Source of the DNA: Rhynchosporium graminicola
Taxonomy: Eukaryota > Ascomycota > Leotiomycetes > Helotiales > Ploettnerulaceae
DNA: 64,000 nucleotides
Assembly (NCBI GenBank): GCA_900074885.1
Contig: FJUW01000007.1
Span: 1,693,609 to 1,757,608, forward strand
Direction: 5' to 3'
Part shown: positions 48,636-60,651 of the stretch, in pieces
How positions within the stretch are numbered: position 1 is the first letter of the stretch
Layout of the letters: every line of letters begins with the position of its first letter
Made by a program: the position numbers and the translations under genes
The notes under the pieces: model-generated
Database searches by the model: none
Told to the model about the DNA's origin: nothing
What the model saw: only the letters and a program-made list of their open reading frames with translations

Positions 48636-50615
48636 CTAGTCATCATCTTCTGCTGTTAGTGCAGGAGCTGCTTCGCTGGGTGGTGGGGATCGAGCAGATG
48701 GTTCCACGGGTGGTTTGTAGAATATATTGTCATCTTCCTCTGCGTCGAGTTGCATTAAGAACGTTTCCCAAATTTCGATAAGCTAGAAGTGTCAGTCATA
48801 TATATGAGTAACAGAAGTTCTACTCACCTCCTTCTGAGCCTCAACAGCACTTTCCAAAAATGTTTCCACTGCACTCTTAAAATCCTCAACCTTTTCACGC
48901 TCGAATCTCTCGAGCTCTCCTCTCATCAATCGTCCCATGTCCTCAAACAAAAGTCTTGCCTGGTGCACCTTCCTCTCAGCATCTGCAACATCGGCATTCA
49001 TTTGAGTGAGACGGTCTTGCTGTGTTTTGCCTTGGCGAAGAAGCTTGTCCTGAGTTCCCTTTCGCTTTTGCATTTCTTGTTCGGCTGAGTGCCAGGAGTG
49101 ATATGCCTTCTGGCGTGAGCCAAAGGCTTGCTTGATACTGCCAATTAGTCGAATGTACTCGTCAATTGTGATACCGAGGGTAAGAACATCTTGCTGCGCT
49201 TGGCGATCGTACAGCTCTTTGATCCGGATCTGTAAATCTGAGAGTCCCTCTAAAGGTCCAGACAGGGAAGCTGAAAGCTCGACGGTAGAAAGCGCATGCA
49301 GCGAGGCGGAGAAATCTCCTGCCGCCTCAGAAAGTCCTTTTCGTTGGGCTACAACCGTATCCATAGCTTTTAACAGGGCTTTGAGTTGATTTTCAAGGGC
49401 ATCCAAATACACTCGTCGCTCGTGGAACCACTTTGATAATTAGTAAATGTACTTGAAAATCACGGAACTACACCCACATCATCCTGCTCAACAAACTTTC
49501 CACCTCCGCCGACTGTAATTCCTAAACCACTGAACATTCCCTTGCTTTCTCCAAGAGGCTCTTTGCGCTCCTTATGTTTCACATCGACATTAAAAGCCTC
49601 ACTTTCTAAAAACAATTTTAGATCAGCATCATGCTGAAGCGTAGGATGTGCAGCCGTCTTGTTTAGCATCCGCTCGAGAGCAGATCTCCGCGATTCAACG
49701 AAATTGGTATCAAATCGACCGACAGCTTGTTTCTCTGGAGGAGGTGGAACTACAACACCGGGGTTGTTTGCATGTAGTGAGGTATATAGCCATAGGAAAT
49801 CTCGGTATCTCCTCGTAACGGCGAATTCGGGCTGACGGTATGCTTTGGAGGATGTCTGTATTACCATAAGTACAAGGTGGCCCGTTGGAGATATTTTTAC
49901 AAACCTTTGTTCGCACAAGATACACGATATGAGAGCTTGTTAAATCTCCAACCTTATGAGGATCCCCAACTGTGATATCAAAGGAAGGCTTCGCAGCTTG
50001 CTCAATACTAACACTTGGCTGTGTATCTCTCCTCAACGGTGTCGTCTGCGGCGGTTGAACAGGAGGCGGTATTCTAGGACCCGTGGTAGGCTCGACATCA
50101 TCATTCAAATCTACCGAATCCAGCATGCTCTGACTTATAGAGCTCTGCGATGTAGCTAGAGGTTGTCTGGCATTATGTGTGAGGACCTGCTCTTTCTGCG
50201 GGGGCGCTGGAGGTTGATCGGCTTGTGGAATCGGCGCATTGTCTCCTAACGGTCCTAGAGGCCCCAGAGAATCGTCGAGAGCTTCAAGACGTACTTGTTG
50301 CGTTGCTGGTCGGCGGGGACCTCGTGCGTTGCGGCTTGCTGGGGATTTGGCGGGTTGTGAAGCTGCAGGGGGTGCAAGTGAGGAGGATGCTGGCTTCGAG
50401 GTCTCTGCGAAATCGTCAGATGGATCCCACGGCTTAATTTCGAATTGAAAATGGGTGTACCTGTTTCTGTCCCAAATCCTGGGGTATCTGCTGCGGGCGC
50501 ATTTGATGGGACATCTGCCAGGAAACAGCTGTTAGTTGAATTCTGCGATAGCCCGAAAAGCTTCAGATGATGACTTACCACCCCAAGGCGAATCTACTCC
50601 GTCTTCGAGATCCAT
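48636..50615 (-). CDS. VPS5: Sorting nexin VPS5 (retromer PX-BAR subunit)
   Basis: Six exons, 50615-50579, 50514-50461, 50404-49905, 49855-49478, 49430-48828 and 48782-48636, give 572 residues. All introns are GT...AG, 45-64 bp. An acidic, Pro-rich, disordered N-terminus (about 1-150) leads to a PX domain (about 165-300) with 'RRYRDFLWLYTSL', 'PPPPEKQAVGRF' and 'RRSALERML', which binds phosphatidylinositol 3-phosphate on endosomes. The BAR domain follows (about 325-540), a long heptad-rich helix bundle with 'VYLDALENQLKAL' and 'FEREKVEDFKSAVETFLESA'. The splice before it joins 'VEQDD' to 'WFHERR'. The last exon continues the final helix ('LIEIWETFLMQL') and ends in an acidic tail. VPS5 pairs with VPS17 and coats endosome-to-Golgi tubules. 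Confidence 0.95.
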
Positions 50616-51133
50616 TGTGATGTTATTCGTGGAATATTGAATTAGTTCGATTGGAGCTTGAGCTCTGGCTTTCCTCTTGACGTTGCGGAGCTGGAGTTGA
50701 TCGGCAGGGCGGCGTCAGTGGTTTGCCAAGGCTAAGCATTTCATTGAGGCAACAACCAGCGACTGACATCTGGCAATGGCAGCGTGCATTTATACTTCAG
50801 CTACCTGTATAGCTAATACGATATTGTATCTTACAAGTTCTACGAACTGTCTTTCCAGCATTTGGAGCGTGTCAGCGAATAATGGTATTGTCTGCATCCA
50901 ATACGGTATGGGAAGATACGACGTCCCATCAGGATATGTGACAGTAGCTCAGAAATACTATGAACGATATTTTATTGTCTCAAGTCTGCATATGGTGCAT
51001 CAACTACCTCCCAGCCATGGTATCCCAAATCGCAAAAACTGTACGCCATGAGACCGGTATTTTCCCTCCTCCGAACCCAAGAATCGATACATGAGGTACA
51101 ATGCGAAGTAATTTCCTGTGCGAAAGGCGTCTC
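50616..51133. other. VPS5 promoter and TAF5 3' flank
   Basis: About 520 bp between VPS5 and the TAF5 stop, both on the minus strand. No gene seen. Confidence 0.6.
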
Positions 51134-53808
51134 CTACGGGAGATAGCACCCACCAGCCATGACCAGATTCATTCGTGTAAACTTGACCTTATAGACTGGA
51201 GTTTTCTTCGTAGGAAAGGCACTGATCTGATCGGGAGTAATCGTCGTGTCCTTGCCCTTCTTCTTTCCACCGGCAGCTACAGCAGTACTAGGCTGAGCAC
51301 CAGCTGTTGCGCCATTGATACGCGTAGCATCTATCTGTCCACCTGTGCCGACAATTTCCCCTTCGGCCTTGTGCGGATCGGTAGGAATTTCAACGTCCCA
51401 AATACGAACAGTGCCATCGGCTCCGCCCGAGACAAGTACCGTGGATTCAACACTGAATGAAAGAGACCAGATACCCCCCTTTCCGTGACCCTTGCATCGC
51501 TTGATTATTTGACCTTTGGCGAGATCCCAAAATATGATGTTTCCACTACCGTCTGCTGACGCAAGAATCTTGCCGCTGGGACTACATTCAATAGCGCTGA
51601 TGAAGTCCGTGTGGCCTGCGAAGACTCGAACACACTCCCCGGTGGTGAAAGACCACATGCGGATGCTCTTGTCGACTTGATCGCTGGCAGAAAACACGTA
51701 TGCGCCGTTTGGATGCCACGCAATTTGGTTGACGCTGGAATCGTGTCCGACCAGCAGGCGAAGATACGAGATGTGATCCTGACCCCATATTCTGACAGTC
51801 TTGTCCCATCCACAAGTCGTAAAGTAATGACCAAATGGGCTCCAGCGGACATTCCAAACTGGTCCTTCGTGACCCTTATAGACTACCAGGCATGTCCAAG
51901 CCTCCAGTGACCAAAGACGGATTGTTTTGTCGGATGAAGAGGATAAGAGAAGCTTTGGAGCCGTAGACGGAGTAGATGCGTCAGCTGAATCAGGTCCGGC
52001 GATTGATGGGGAGAAGCTGACGCTGTAGACGGGGGCAGAATGTCCGATCAGACGACGTGAATTAGATGGAGGGCTATCCTTGGCTGTAGACTGTACGATA
52101 GATGGCAGGGGGTCTCCATGTAAATGCCAGACGCGAATGTAAGATTCCTCGGTACCAACAGCAACTAGATTCGTGTCGTCTGAGAATTCCATACAGGTAA
52201 TTCTGGGAGAATTAGCAACATAAAATGTGACTTACGGTGGTATCTTACGTGTCCAGAGTATTGTGGAAGGTAAACATGCAAACGGAAACGCCGGGACCAA
52301 TTCCACTACTGCGTCCGTCAATGCGAAATCGATCTCGGTTCTCCTTGATCTTCTGGACCTCCATGACGACGTCTCTGGCACGAGATGGTGGAAGTGGAAT
52401 CTCGTTTCTGCTTGGCGCATCAGCACTCTCTTCGCGCTTGATGCTCTGATCAAACTCCTCGACAAGGGTGTTTTTGCCGATAGGCGGTGGCTGTTTGGCG
52501 TCTTCATCTTCAAGTTCTGCTCGCACATCTTGCGCAAGTTCAGCTTCCATTGGCATCATAGCGAGTTTGAGAATGGCGTTGTTATCCGTTATATCACTAT
52601 TCGTAACACCGTTAAAAACGCCGTCGATTCCTTCCTCCAAAGCTGCGTCTTCGGAATCACGATCTTTCCCTCGACCGACTATGGCCTCGAAACTGAATTG
52701 ATTGAGAGGGCCTCTTTCAGTCGGATTGACTGCACAGAACGACTGGAGTAGATACTCGATGACTGATCCACCTTCCTTGCTCTTGGTTTCAATATGCGCA
52801 AGAAGGTTGTAATGTAGACCGTTGTTGATGGGGATCCGGTATTTGGTTCCTAAATAGAGCTTGGCAATAGGATTGTCACGTAATTGTTCCCGCGTCTTGA
52901 TTGTTTCGAAGACACGAAGTTCATCGCCGTGAACGCGCTCAAATTGAGGGCTGAATTCACGAAAGAATTTGTCTATCTCCCCTCCGCTATCAGTGTTTAC
53001 TAGATCAAAGTAAGAATACGTAAACAGAGGCCATAATAGACGTCTCAATTCAAACTATAAAAATTGTCAGAGTGCTTAGATTCCCGAGGATGGGATATCA
53101 ATACCTTATAGACGTCAAGGTTTTGCTCTATCCATTCGCTGATCATCTTGAATCCTTTCGCATACTTGACGCTTCCTAGATCCTCCACTCTAGGTTGAAT
53201 TGGTCTTCCATCTTTATCGAGATTAGAAGACTCCTGACGAAGCATTTGCTCGGTTCTGTTGTACCCTTTCTTGACCAGGTATTCGATCACCTGCTTGGTC
53301 AGCCTTTGCGATACCATCTCCGAGGCGGTCATTTGGGCAGGAGCAGAAGACATAATCTTAACAGAGTCTAGACGTGATGTACACAAGAGAGAAGGATCTT
53401 CAAGGTGCATGATACCTCATGTATCAAACGTCAAGTCAAAAAGGGAAGGCACCATGGAAGACACGAAAGGAGCAAATCAAGAGGTTGACTAAATCATCGG
53501 GTGGACAGCACAACTATTGCTGCTAAGTCTCAGGCTCCCACCAGTATAATCAAGGCAGCTACTTGTGTCAAAATAGTATACAACCTCGCAGGTTGAACAA
53601 GAGCTGTAGTCTCGAAGGTGAACAGACCCATTTTGAGCTAAGGTAGCAACATAATGAAAGAAAATCTTACAATTTGATTCAGATTTTGCGACGACATGCT
53701 GTTTGACCCAGATGCTTGTCCTTGTCCTTGTCCTTGTCCAGCTTGTTGATGCTGCATCCCCATTCCAGCGCTTGGCGGCCCATTGCCAGAACCTGATGGA
53801 TGCGACAT
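51134..53808 (-). CDS. TAF5: TFIID/SAGA subunit TAF5 (WD-repeat)
   Basis: Best model has four exons, 53808-53671, 53290-53105, 53054-52249 and 52202-51134, giving 732 residues. Exon 1 is Gly/Gln-rich ('[13 protein letters not shown]') and ends 'SSQNLNQI' on a GTAAGA donor. A 380-bp intron ends AAGCAG, joining it to '[17 protein letters not shown]', the LisH motif as usually seen in fungal TAF5. The NTD2 domain follows (about 108-240: '[19 protein letters not shown]', 'FSPQFERVH'), then a linker and seven WD repeats (about 375-700: '[14 protein letters not shown]', '[12 protein letters not shown]', '[14 protein letters not shown]'). The last residues '[12 protein letters not shown]' are typical. 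An alternative start, ATG 53353, is open into exon 2 and would replace the first 46 residues. TAF5 scaffolds TFIID and SAGA at RNA polymerase II promoters. It is divergent from MED11. Confidence 0.93.
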
Positions 53809-54174
53809 GGTGCTGAACTTGCTGTATCGGCGCGTCCAGCTCACGTGCTTCTCATCTAGCACCTCGATTGTCGAGCATTTCCTTTCTTGAAGCTCAATTC
53901 AGAAGTAAGAGGCTGAGGTGGTTCGAAAACAAGATCGATAGCGGTATGTTTTGCTGAAAATGTAATTCTAAGGCCAGGTCTGGACTTCGAATTGGTAGAT
54001 GAGGTAAAAATGTCGGGGCGGATTTATCTTAAGCCGAAGGCTTTCCCCGAGCTACTGCAGGACAAGGATGTTACCCGCAGAGCCGCACTAGTGCCCCACC
54101 TGTCCATCACTTCATCCACGGGATGATAAAAGTGTACTAAGACACTTGTAATTCTTTTCCACGCAAGCATCAAA
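53809..54174. promoter_or_regulatory. Shared divergent promoter TAF5/MED11
   Basis: Only 366 bp separate the TAF5 start (by the longer model) from the MED11 start, so both promoters must lie here. No clear TATA box stands out on either side. Confidence 0.6.
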
Positions 54175-54775
54175 ATGTCTTCCACTAGCAGCACAGGAGA
54201 AGCTCCAGCCGCATTCCGACCATTTAGCAAGGCAGAGCATATTCAACAGCTGAATGACATAGATAAGGTTGCTTCACAGCATTGCACGTATCCGAGAATA
54301 TTCTAATGTTGTTCAGAGCATCACCCAACTCCTTCAATCGGCAGGCTTTGCTTTGAAGACGCTTTCAGATGCACAGGACACTACCGAGATGCCTGTCAAC
54401 GATCGGAAAGAAGCCTTTCAGAAAGAGTCCGAGTCCTATCTTACCACACTCCAAAAAGTCGACGTCATTCTACGCAGAAATATCTACGGACTAGAGGAAG
54501 CAAATATCATACCTGCCGACAAGAAGAAGCGCAAGGAAGCAGCGGCATCACACGTCACGGGTCTGAAGCCTGTGCCCGAGATCGAGACTGGCGGTGGCGA
54601 TGTCGGAAGCTTGGGGAAGCTGGATATTGGATGGTTGAATAGTAGGAGTGGACGTGTTGGCCGAGATATGGAAGCTGAGCTGTGGGAAAAGGCAAAGGGA
54701 TTCTTGGAAGGACTGGAGGCTGATGAGAGTGATGGCCAAAATGAGCAAAGTGGTGATGTGGACCCGAGCAATTAA
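54175..54775 (+). CDS. MED11: Mediator subunit 11
   Basis: Two exons, 54175-54267 and 54317-54775, give 183 residues. The 49-bp intron has a weak donor (GTTGCT) but a good TTCAG acceptor, and the splice keeps frame ('NDIDK' to 'SITQLLQSAGFALKTL'). The N-terminal 'FRPFSKAEHIQQLNDIDK' and 'LLQSAGFALKTL', with 'YLTTLQKVDVILRRNIYGLEEANII' split across the centre, match the MED11 helical core. The second half is a less conserved tail with a Lys-rich patch and an acidic end. MED11 pairs with MED22 in the Mediator head and helps recruit TFIIH and RNA polymerase II. An intron of 49 bp fits the window's norm. Confidence 0.88.
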
Positions 54776-55483
54776 AATCGCGCAATTTTCAGATAATGCA
54801 TGCTGTGTGTTTTTACTTCAACTAACGTGGGGCCGCGTAATCATCAAAGGATTTCGCCCTCCTTTATATGGATTAGGTCAAATTCCATGGGCCGACCATT
54901 GATGATGGTGCTACGGGTGATGTTGAGCCTGTACACCTCCGGGAAACCCCACTCATGCTCTCATCACTTTGGCATTGTCGTCATGTGGTCTAGAGACATT
55001 GAATAAATTCGAGGGTCTACTTGATGGCAAATGCGGAGTGACGCCCAAACTGGGCGGTATTGGATACTGGTCTCTAGATTCACTTTTGAACCGGGTTGAG
55101 AGCAATCTTGATCAATACCAAGCAAAAACCGCGGAGTGGATCTGTTCCTGAAGTCCAAAGGGGAACCGAATGTATATATCAGCAATTTTACCATATGTAA
55201 ATATGGGTTTGAGCACCAGCTGACTTCACTAGAAAGTAGAAAAGCACTCGTACGCTCTCAAGCGACTTTAATATATGTGTTTCATGGCCAAAACAAATAA
55301 GAAATGAACAAGTGTTTCGAATGTGTGATTTGACTAATTATTTACTTACCAAAATTGATTTTACTGCCTACGTCTAGCTACCACTCCTTCCATAACACGT
55401 CAGCTCATCCTCAAATGTACGAGCGACTTAGTTACTGCATAACTTGAATCTACACCTGCCATCGCGCCCCAAGGAAAACAATC
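54776..55483. other. Intergenic
   Basis: No gene supported in 0.7 kb. Confidence 0.55.
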
Positions 55484-56014
55484 ATGGACTATTCATGGTC
55501 CAAGACCCGCCCTCGATATCTGTACCGAGTTTACCATCCCAATACTGCCAATAGTTATCCACCTTCCTCTGGTGGACAGTCTCTCAGCAAGATCAAGACG
55601 AAATATCAGAAGTTCATTTCCTACGATGAGGGTGAAAATCTCGAAGAGTTTCTCCAGACGATTCGCAGCCACCACAACCAATTCCTCGACTTCTCCCCAT
55701 ATATCTCATTCTTTTCGGACAAGGTCGAGGCAGTACAATGGACTCTGGCTGCTCGGCTCGTGTCCCGGGGAACGACACGACTTCTCACCATCGATATAAC
55801 TCGTGAGCGTGTGCGAGTCGGCATGACCCTCTGGAAATTACAGGACATCCAAGATAAAATTGGTTAAAGCTGCAGCTTGGGAGGGAGCAAGTCAGAATGG
55901 TTGGCTCTGTTTCTCGTCCCGCATCAGGCTATTGTAAGCTGCACTACAGCTGAGGAGCTTCGTGAAGGCAAGTTCCTGTCTAAGCCGCGCGTGATTGAGA
56001 ATCGAGACTCATGA
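55484..56014 (+). pseudogene. DUF7587-like gene with an in-frame stop
   Basis: ATG 55484 opens a 127-codon frame with 'RPRYLYRVYHPNT', 'FSPYISFFSDKVEAVQWTL' and 'LTIDITRERVRVGMTLWKL', which resembles the fungal DUF7587 domain (starts L-Y-R-V-x-H, ends in a conserved strand). It stops at TAA 55865-55867. The same frame then stays open for 48 more codons to TGA 56012-56014 and reads 'SEWLALFLVPHQAIVSCTTAEE', just what one expects for the rest of such a domain. The gap is too short for an intron (GTTAAA to the nearest AG is about 30 bp). Either a premature stop has truncated the gene, or it is read through. The domain's function is unknown. Calling it broken is likely but not certain. Confidence 0.6.
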
Positions 56015-56810
56015 GAGGCTTTTCAGAAGTTAAAATCGTACCTCATACCGCCATCCTCACTTCATGCCTCCTCGGAATGAAAAGTCACTGGCGGACGTTC
56101 CCCAATGTGGATGCTAAAAGAAATACAGCGTGCACTTAGTGAGCGTCAGGCGTGAAAACATCGAAGCAATCAATCCTTGCGATGCTCGGAAGCTGGACAC
56201 TGATGACTCGAACAAGTCCGTTTCCAGCGTCAAATGATTGGATTACCAACAAATTACTTGGTCGGAGACGACCCTAATCGCATTATGGCTGACGGTTCTC
56301 AACAACACTCCTTGCAATAGTGGCGCATCAGACGGCTGCCTCGTCCTTCACTAGGCCAGCGATTCCAGGTGACTATGACGGATGAGCAGGAACCGCTCTG
56401 TGTATCTTACTCAAATGTCTTCTCACGGAGAAAGTGGCTGGTGAGGAGTGAAAATTGGGGAGGGTTTCTAGAGCACAAGCGTTATGGAGCTTATGGTTCT
56501 AGGCTCAATACGATCTGAGCTGGCAGACAACGAACAGTTCAGAATAAATCAAATCCTTCTTATACGTAAACACGTTGCTTTGATAGAGGCCGAAGCTGAC
56601 CATCTGACGAGATTGACGAAAATTGAACTTGTGGTATTCGAGTTACGCAAGTGTAAGTCCCAAGCGGCTCGTACCTGAAATCATAGTAACAGGGATTTAA
56701 TCTTGAGTATTGTGCTATCCATAAGTGCTTATGAAGCCGAAGATATTGGACTGTCCTCTTGAATACAACAATTTTAGTAAGTATAACTTAATCACAGCTC
56801 TAAGATTTCA
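56015..56810. other. Intergenic
   Basis: No gene supported. A 64-codon plus frame (56484-56678) begins with ATG but has no recognisable feature. Confidence 0.5.
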
Positions 56811-57806
56811 TTAGACCAAATACAACGCTACATAAACCGCAAGTACAAGGGATATCACACTCAATACAGTACCAGCGACCCAATTCCCGCGCCTCTTCTC
56901 CACGACTGGATAGAGTTTCTTCTCATCCTGTCCCTTGGGCCACCAAACCATACCTCTCGTAGTCACACTCTCACCACCTTTTTCGAACTTCCCATCCGTA
57001 TCCGCCAGCCCTTCGCCGACCTCTATGTTCTCCACAAGCTCAAATCCACACTTCGCATAGACGCTCGCGGAATTTTCCGTCGTACCTTCAATCCAAACTC
57101 GAAGACCATCTTTCTGAGCTTTGGCTTGGATCTCCTTGATAATTTTCGAACACAAACCGCGGCCACGATCTTTGGCATGCGTGGCTGTGAAGAAGGTGTA
57201 GTAGTATTTCTTTTGGCCGTGGAGAGCCTTGAGTTTGACCGCATCGGTTTTTGGTCCCAGTTCGCCTAGCATGCGCTATACAGACAACAAGACAGGAATG
57301 GGCATATATATAGAACCATAGCTTACATAGGTCGCTTTAACGCCCATACCCCATACCATACCAATGAAATCCGCCGGGAGTAGCGTCCAGAGGTTATCAA
57401 CGTGACATCCAGGAGGCATCAGAATAGTGCAGCTACTGAAATCATTCGCTTCGGTAAAGATGCCTTCATTCATAGCTGCTGCTCCGAGAAGACTGTCGAA
57501 GAACTTGGGAAGGTAGGCAGTAAATTGCGTGGGAGTCATATGAGGCAGCAAATAGGTGAGAATGGGGTCTGTAGCGAAGGCTTCAGCCATGAGGGGAACT
57601 GTACGGGGTACATATCCTGGTGAGAAGTAAATCGTGAGGCTTCATTTCGAGCAAAATTTAGCACAAGATCAGGATCTAAAATTTTGTAATGAGATGGAGA
57701 CATAAGCAGTCGGGAGTGAGGTTGAAATAAGGGGCATGTATAAGCGAGATTTAGACATACCCTTGCCGCCTATCGTCGTCTGGACCTTGATTGTGTTGGA
57801 AGCCAT
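56811..57806 (-). CDS. GNAT-family N-acetyltransferase with a C-terminal membrane anchor
   Basis: Three exons, 57806-57761, 57616-57327 and 57275-56811, give 266 residues. Introns are 144 and 51 bp, both GT...AG. The start exon encodes 'MASNTIKVQTTIGGKG', and the splice continues 'YVPRTVPLMAEAFATDPILTYL', the first helix of GNAT proteins of this fungal group. The acetyl-CoA motif is 'HAKDRGRGLCSKIIKEI' (R/Q-x-x-G-x-G/A), followed by 'VWIEGTTENSASVYAKCGFELVE', a classic GNAT end. The last 22 residues form a single hydrophobic segment ('WVAGTVLSVISLVLAVYVAL'), suggesting a tail anchor. The substrate is unknown. The 144-bp intron is long for this window. Confidence 0.88.
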
Positions 57807-59977
57807 CTTACAAGAAGAGAGAGAGTTATTTGAAACTATTCAGACGCTTGAAGTTTTAAGTAGAACTAAAGAGAAAATTCCTACACAAATATCTGAATGA
57901 TTTTGATTTGTCTGTCCTGTTCCGATGATGGTAGCACAGCAAGCGGCCGACGGGCTAGCCCTTTGGATGGATTGTGGTTTCCGGAAGCCGCCTGCACGGG
58001 ACCTAGTGCTTACCTTCCAGACGACATCTCGCTTTATTAGGTTAGTTCTCGAGTTTTGAGTCAACGTCTTCTGAATGATTCTTTATACGTTCCGAATGTG
58101 TCGTAATTATCGTGGTATTCTTTTAGTCTCGGAGTCCTTGTTGGAGGGACTTCGAAGTCGACTTCATACTTTTTGTCGAAAACATCGACGTTCTTTTTGG
58201 GCATAGTTTAAGTGTTTTTTGCTAGCTGTACTATGTTGAAATGCACATTTTGAAAGTGTATACGCACAAAAGCCGTTCATATATGGCTAGTCTTCTCAGC
58301 CTTCTCAGGGATGGAAAGTGTTAGAATTGAGCAGAGAAATGCTGAGTTGTAGAATTTGTGGCTACCTATGAAACTCTTGTGTACATCTGCCAAACTGCAT
58401 ACGATTTCCCTTCCATTACAGACAGAGGAGTCTTTTCCATCAGAGGTAACCTGTAAAGCCTCTAAGCTCGTAAGAGGATCGTTTTTGAGTGTTGGTTTGA
58501 CACCAAGCCTTGAAAGTATTCCGGCTCAGATCATCACCTTCTTACATCCTCAGCCCAATTCTGTCCCTCGCACTTATATGCTCTCGCTCTTGAGTAGCTT
58601 GGAAGTTTCTTCATAAGATCTTCACTGCCCTGTTACGTTGCGCTCCATAGCAGGAAGTAAAGCGGTGTCGTATGTTGCATTGACGAACAGTAACTGTAGG
58701 ACAAGATACATTGCATCCACCGATGCCCAATCTCACCACAGCAGTCGCAGATCATCAGATGACGGATCAAATGAGGCGCAGCGTCCTCCACACCAAGCTG
58801 TATTTCGAAAGGATTGCAACCTACTGTTTTGTGGAGGGGCCTTTCTGTCGATAGTGGGAGGTGGAGAGTAGTCTTCGATGATTGGGAGTGCGAACTGACT
58901 TCATCATTCTGTTTTTGTGTCCATCTTAAAGCCCTCTAAGGATGAGGACTTGTTGATTTGCGAGAAGCTGGAGTTACTCGCCCATCACGTCATGTCTTTA
59001 GTTCTTGACAGAAGTGTCAATTTCGATATTGCCCTTTTCTCTTTTTGGACTACCTTCATCTTCGTATTCACTAGCAAAAATAAATCATCCAGACTAGAGA
59101 TGTTGCTTAAAGGCGAGCTAAAAGCTCCCGCGTTCACCTCCGCGGTCATTTTGCGGTTTGTCGTGTTTGACTACGAAAGACCGTTTAAGAGGTTATGGGT
59201 GGAGTTCATGTTGAAGTCGTACTCCTTCAAGAAGTTAGTATATATCGCTCAGGTGAATGAAAAAGTCTTGTGTAGGTGTTTGCTAGCCGTGCAGCGGCAA
59301 TGGAGATCCTACTTGTATATGACCTGCAGAATAAAATGCACACTAAGATAATGTAGGGGAAAATTACTGAGTAGTTGATTGTCCGCCATTCTACTGGTAC
59401 GGGTATACATCAATTAATGGTACTGGGTTAATTGATTTGAGAAGGTTGCAGTGATTATGATGGTAGTTCAGCTCTGCTTTCGATAATTTCAGAGGCAGCA
59501 CTTTTATAAATCAACCCAAATCCACCCAGCCATGTGAATTGAAAAAAGAAATCATGCGGAAACTCACTACCGTGCCAACATGAAAATGGACGAGAAGGCC
59601 GCCATTTCTGGCTCCTCGCTTCGCGTCTCAAAGTCCTTGATAAATTTGCGATATTTCAGTTCGGGTTGCCTTGTCAAAGTAAACAGCCACGACATAAACA
59701 ACTATTCTGAAGCAACTATGAGTAGCGCTACTCAACCAGCGTCGGTATATTTCCAAGACCTCCTTTGCCGCTTATGTGTTTTGCCTTGCCTCACTTTATA
59801 TTGTGCACAAACAATTCATCGTATCGATAGATGAGGTGATAGACTCCGAGTCTACCCCCAAGGTTAATTCCGTCTACATGATCTGCGACAAGATCAAGTG
59901 TACTGATGCTTTCCTCTTTTTGTAGGAAGTCAAGCCTCAGTTGTCGCTATTCTTGCCCCGAGTGGTCGCACGTCGCA
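57807..59977. other. Intergenic, possibly with unrecognised exons
   Basis: No gene supported in 2.2 kb. Plus-strand open stretches at 58917-59351 and 59700-59930 look somewhat protein-like; the second contains a hydrophobic run and sits just before the coiled-coil gene, so it might belong to a 5' exon. I cannot show a clean splice. Confidence 0.4.
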
Positions 59978-60651
59978 ATGTGTCCGACATGGCTCGCAAC
60001 CGTCCACGGACAACCAAGCTTGACATCCACTCTCGCGATTGCAAACGAGGCCATCGAGGCTCTGAAGCTCGAAAAGAAGCAAGCTCACGAGGAACTGAAA
60101 GGTGAGTTCAGCTTTGCAAGTTCTAGTCTCTAAGACTCAGCTCTCCAATCCTTACAATTTTTTTGACGCTACATATATCTATCTGCTGACATTATTTCCC
60201 GAATCATCTAGAGAACAAAAAGCTTATCGATTCGTTGAGAAGGGACTTGAGGCCGAAGAAGGACAACACGGCGGCACTCAACGCAACAATTGCTTCCCAA
60301 CGTGTGCAAATCCACAAGTTTGTCAAATCGCAACATTCGTTTTCCTTACAAATCAAAGATCTCCTCCATACTGTCAATATCAAGGATGTATCCCAGGCCG
60401 ATATGCGGGACCGATTGGTCAAGCAGGCTGCAAAGCTTCCTTCGGCAGCCAGAAATGCGCATCGGATGGAAAAGCTGTACACAATGAAGGTGGAGGATCT
60501 CACAAAAGCGAATGTACAATTGGGCAGGGCAAATGCGAGCTTGAAGCGTGTTGAATTCAAATTCAAACGAACCTTGACTGAGGTCTTGAGCTACCAGGCA
60601 CGCGATGATGCTTTGAAGGGGCGCAAACGAGCAAGTATAAGTGTAGAATAG
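59978..60651 (+). CDS. Coiled-coil protein, unknown
   Basis: Two exons, 59978-60101 and 60212-60651, give 187 residues. The 110-bp intron (GTGAGT...ATCTAG) joins 'EALKLEKKQAHEELK' to 'ENKKLIDSLRRDL', continuing one charged helix with a heptad pattern; a second helix runs around 'LTKANVQLGRANASLKRVE'. The protein is Lys/Arg-rich with no membrane segment or known domain. The ATG at 59978 is the nearest start, but the frame is open upstream to about 59906 after a possible TTTGTAG acceptor, so more 5' exons are possible. The second exon and its splice are well supported; the 5' end is not. Confidence 0.55.

Noticed and set aside
58917..59351. 144-codon plus frame
   Set aside because: Begins at GTG after an upstream stop, no domain, no supporting splice sites.
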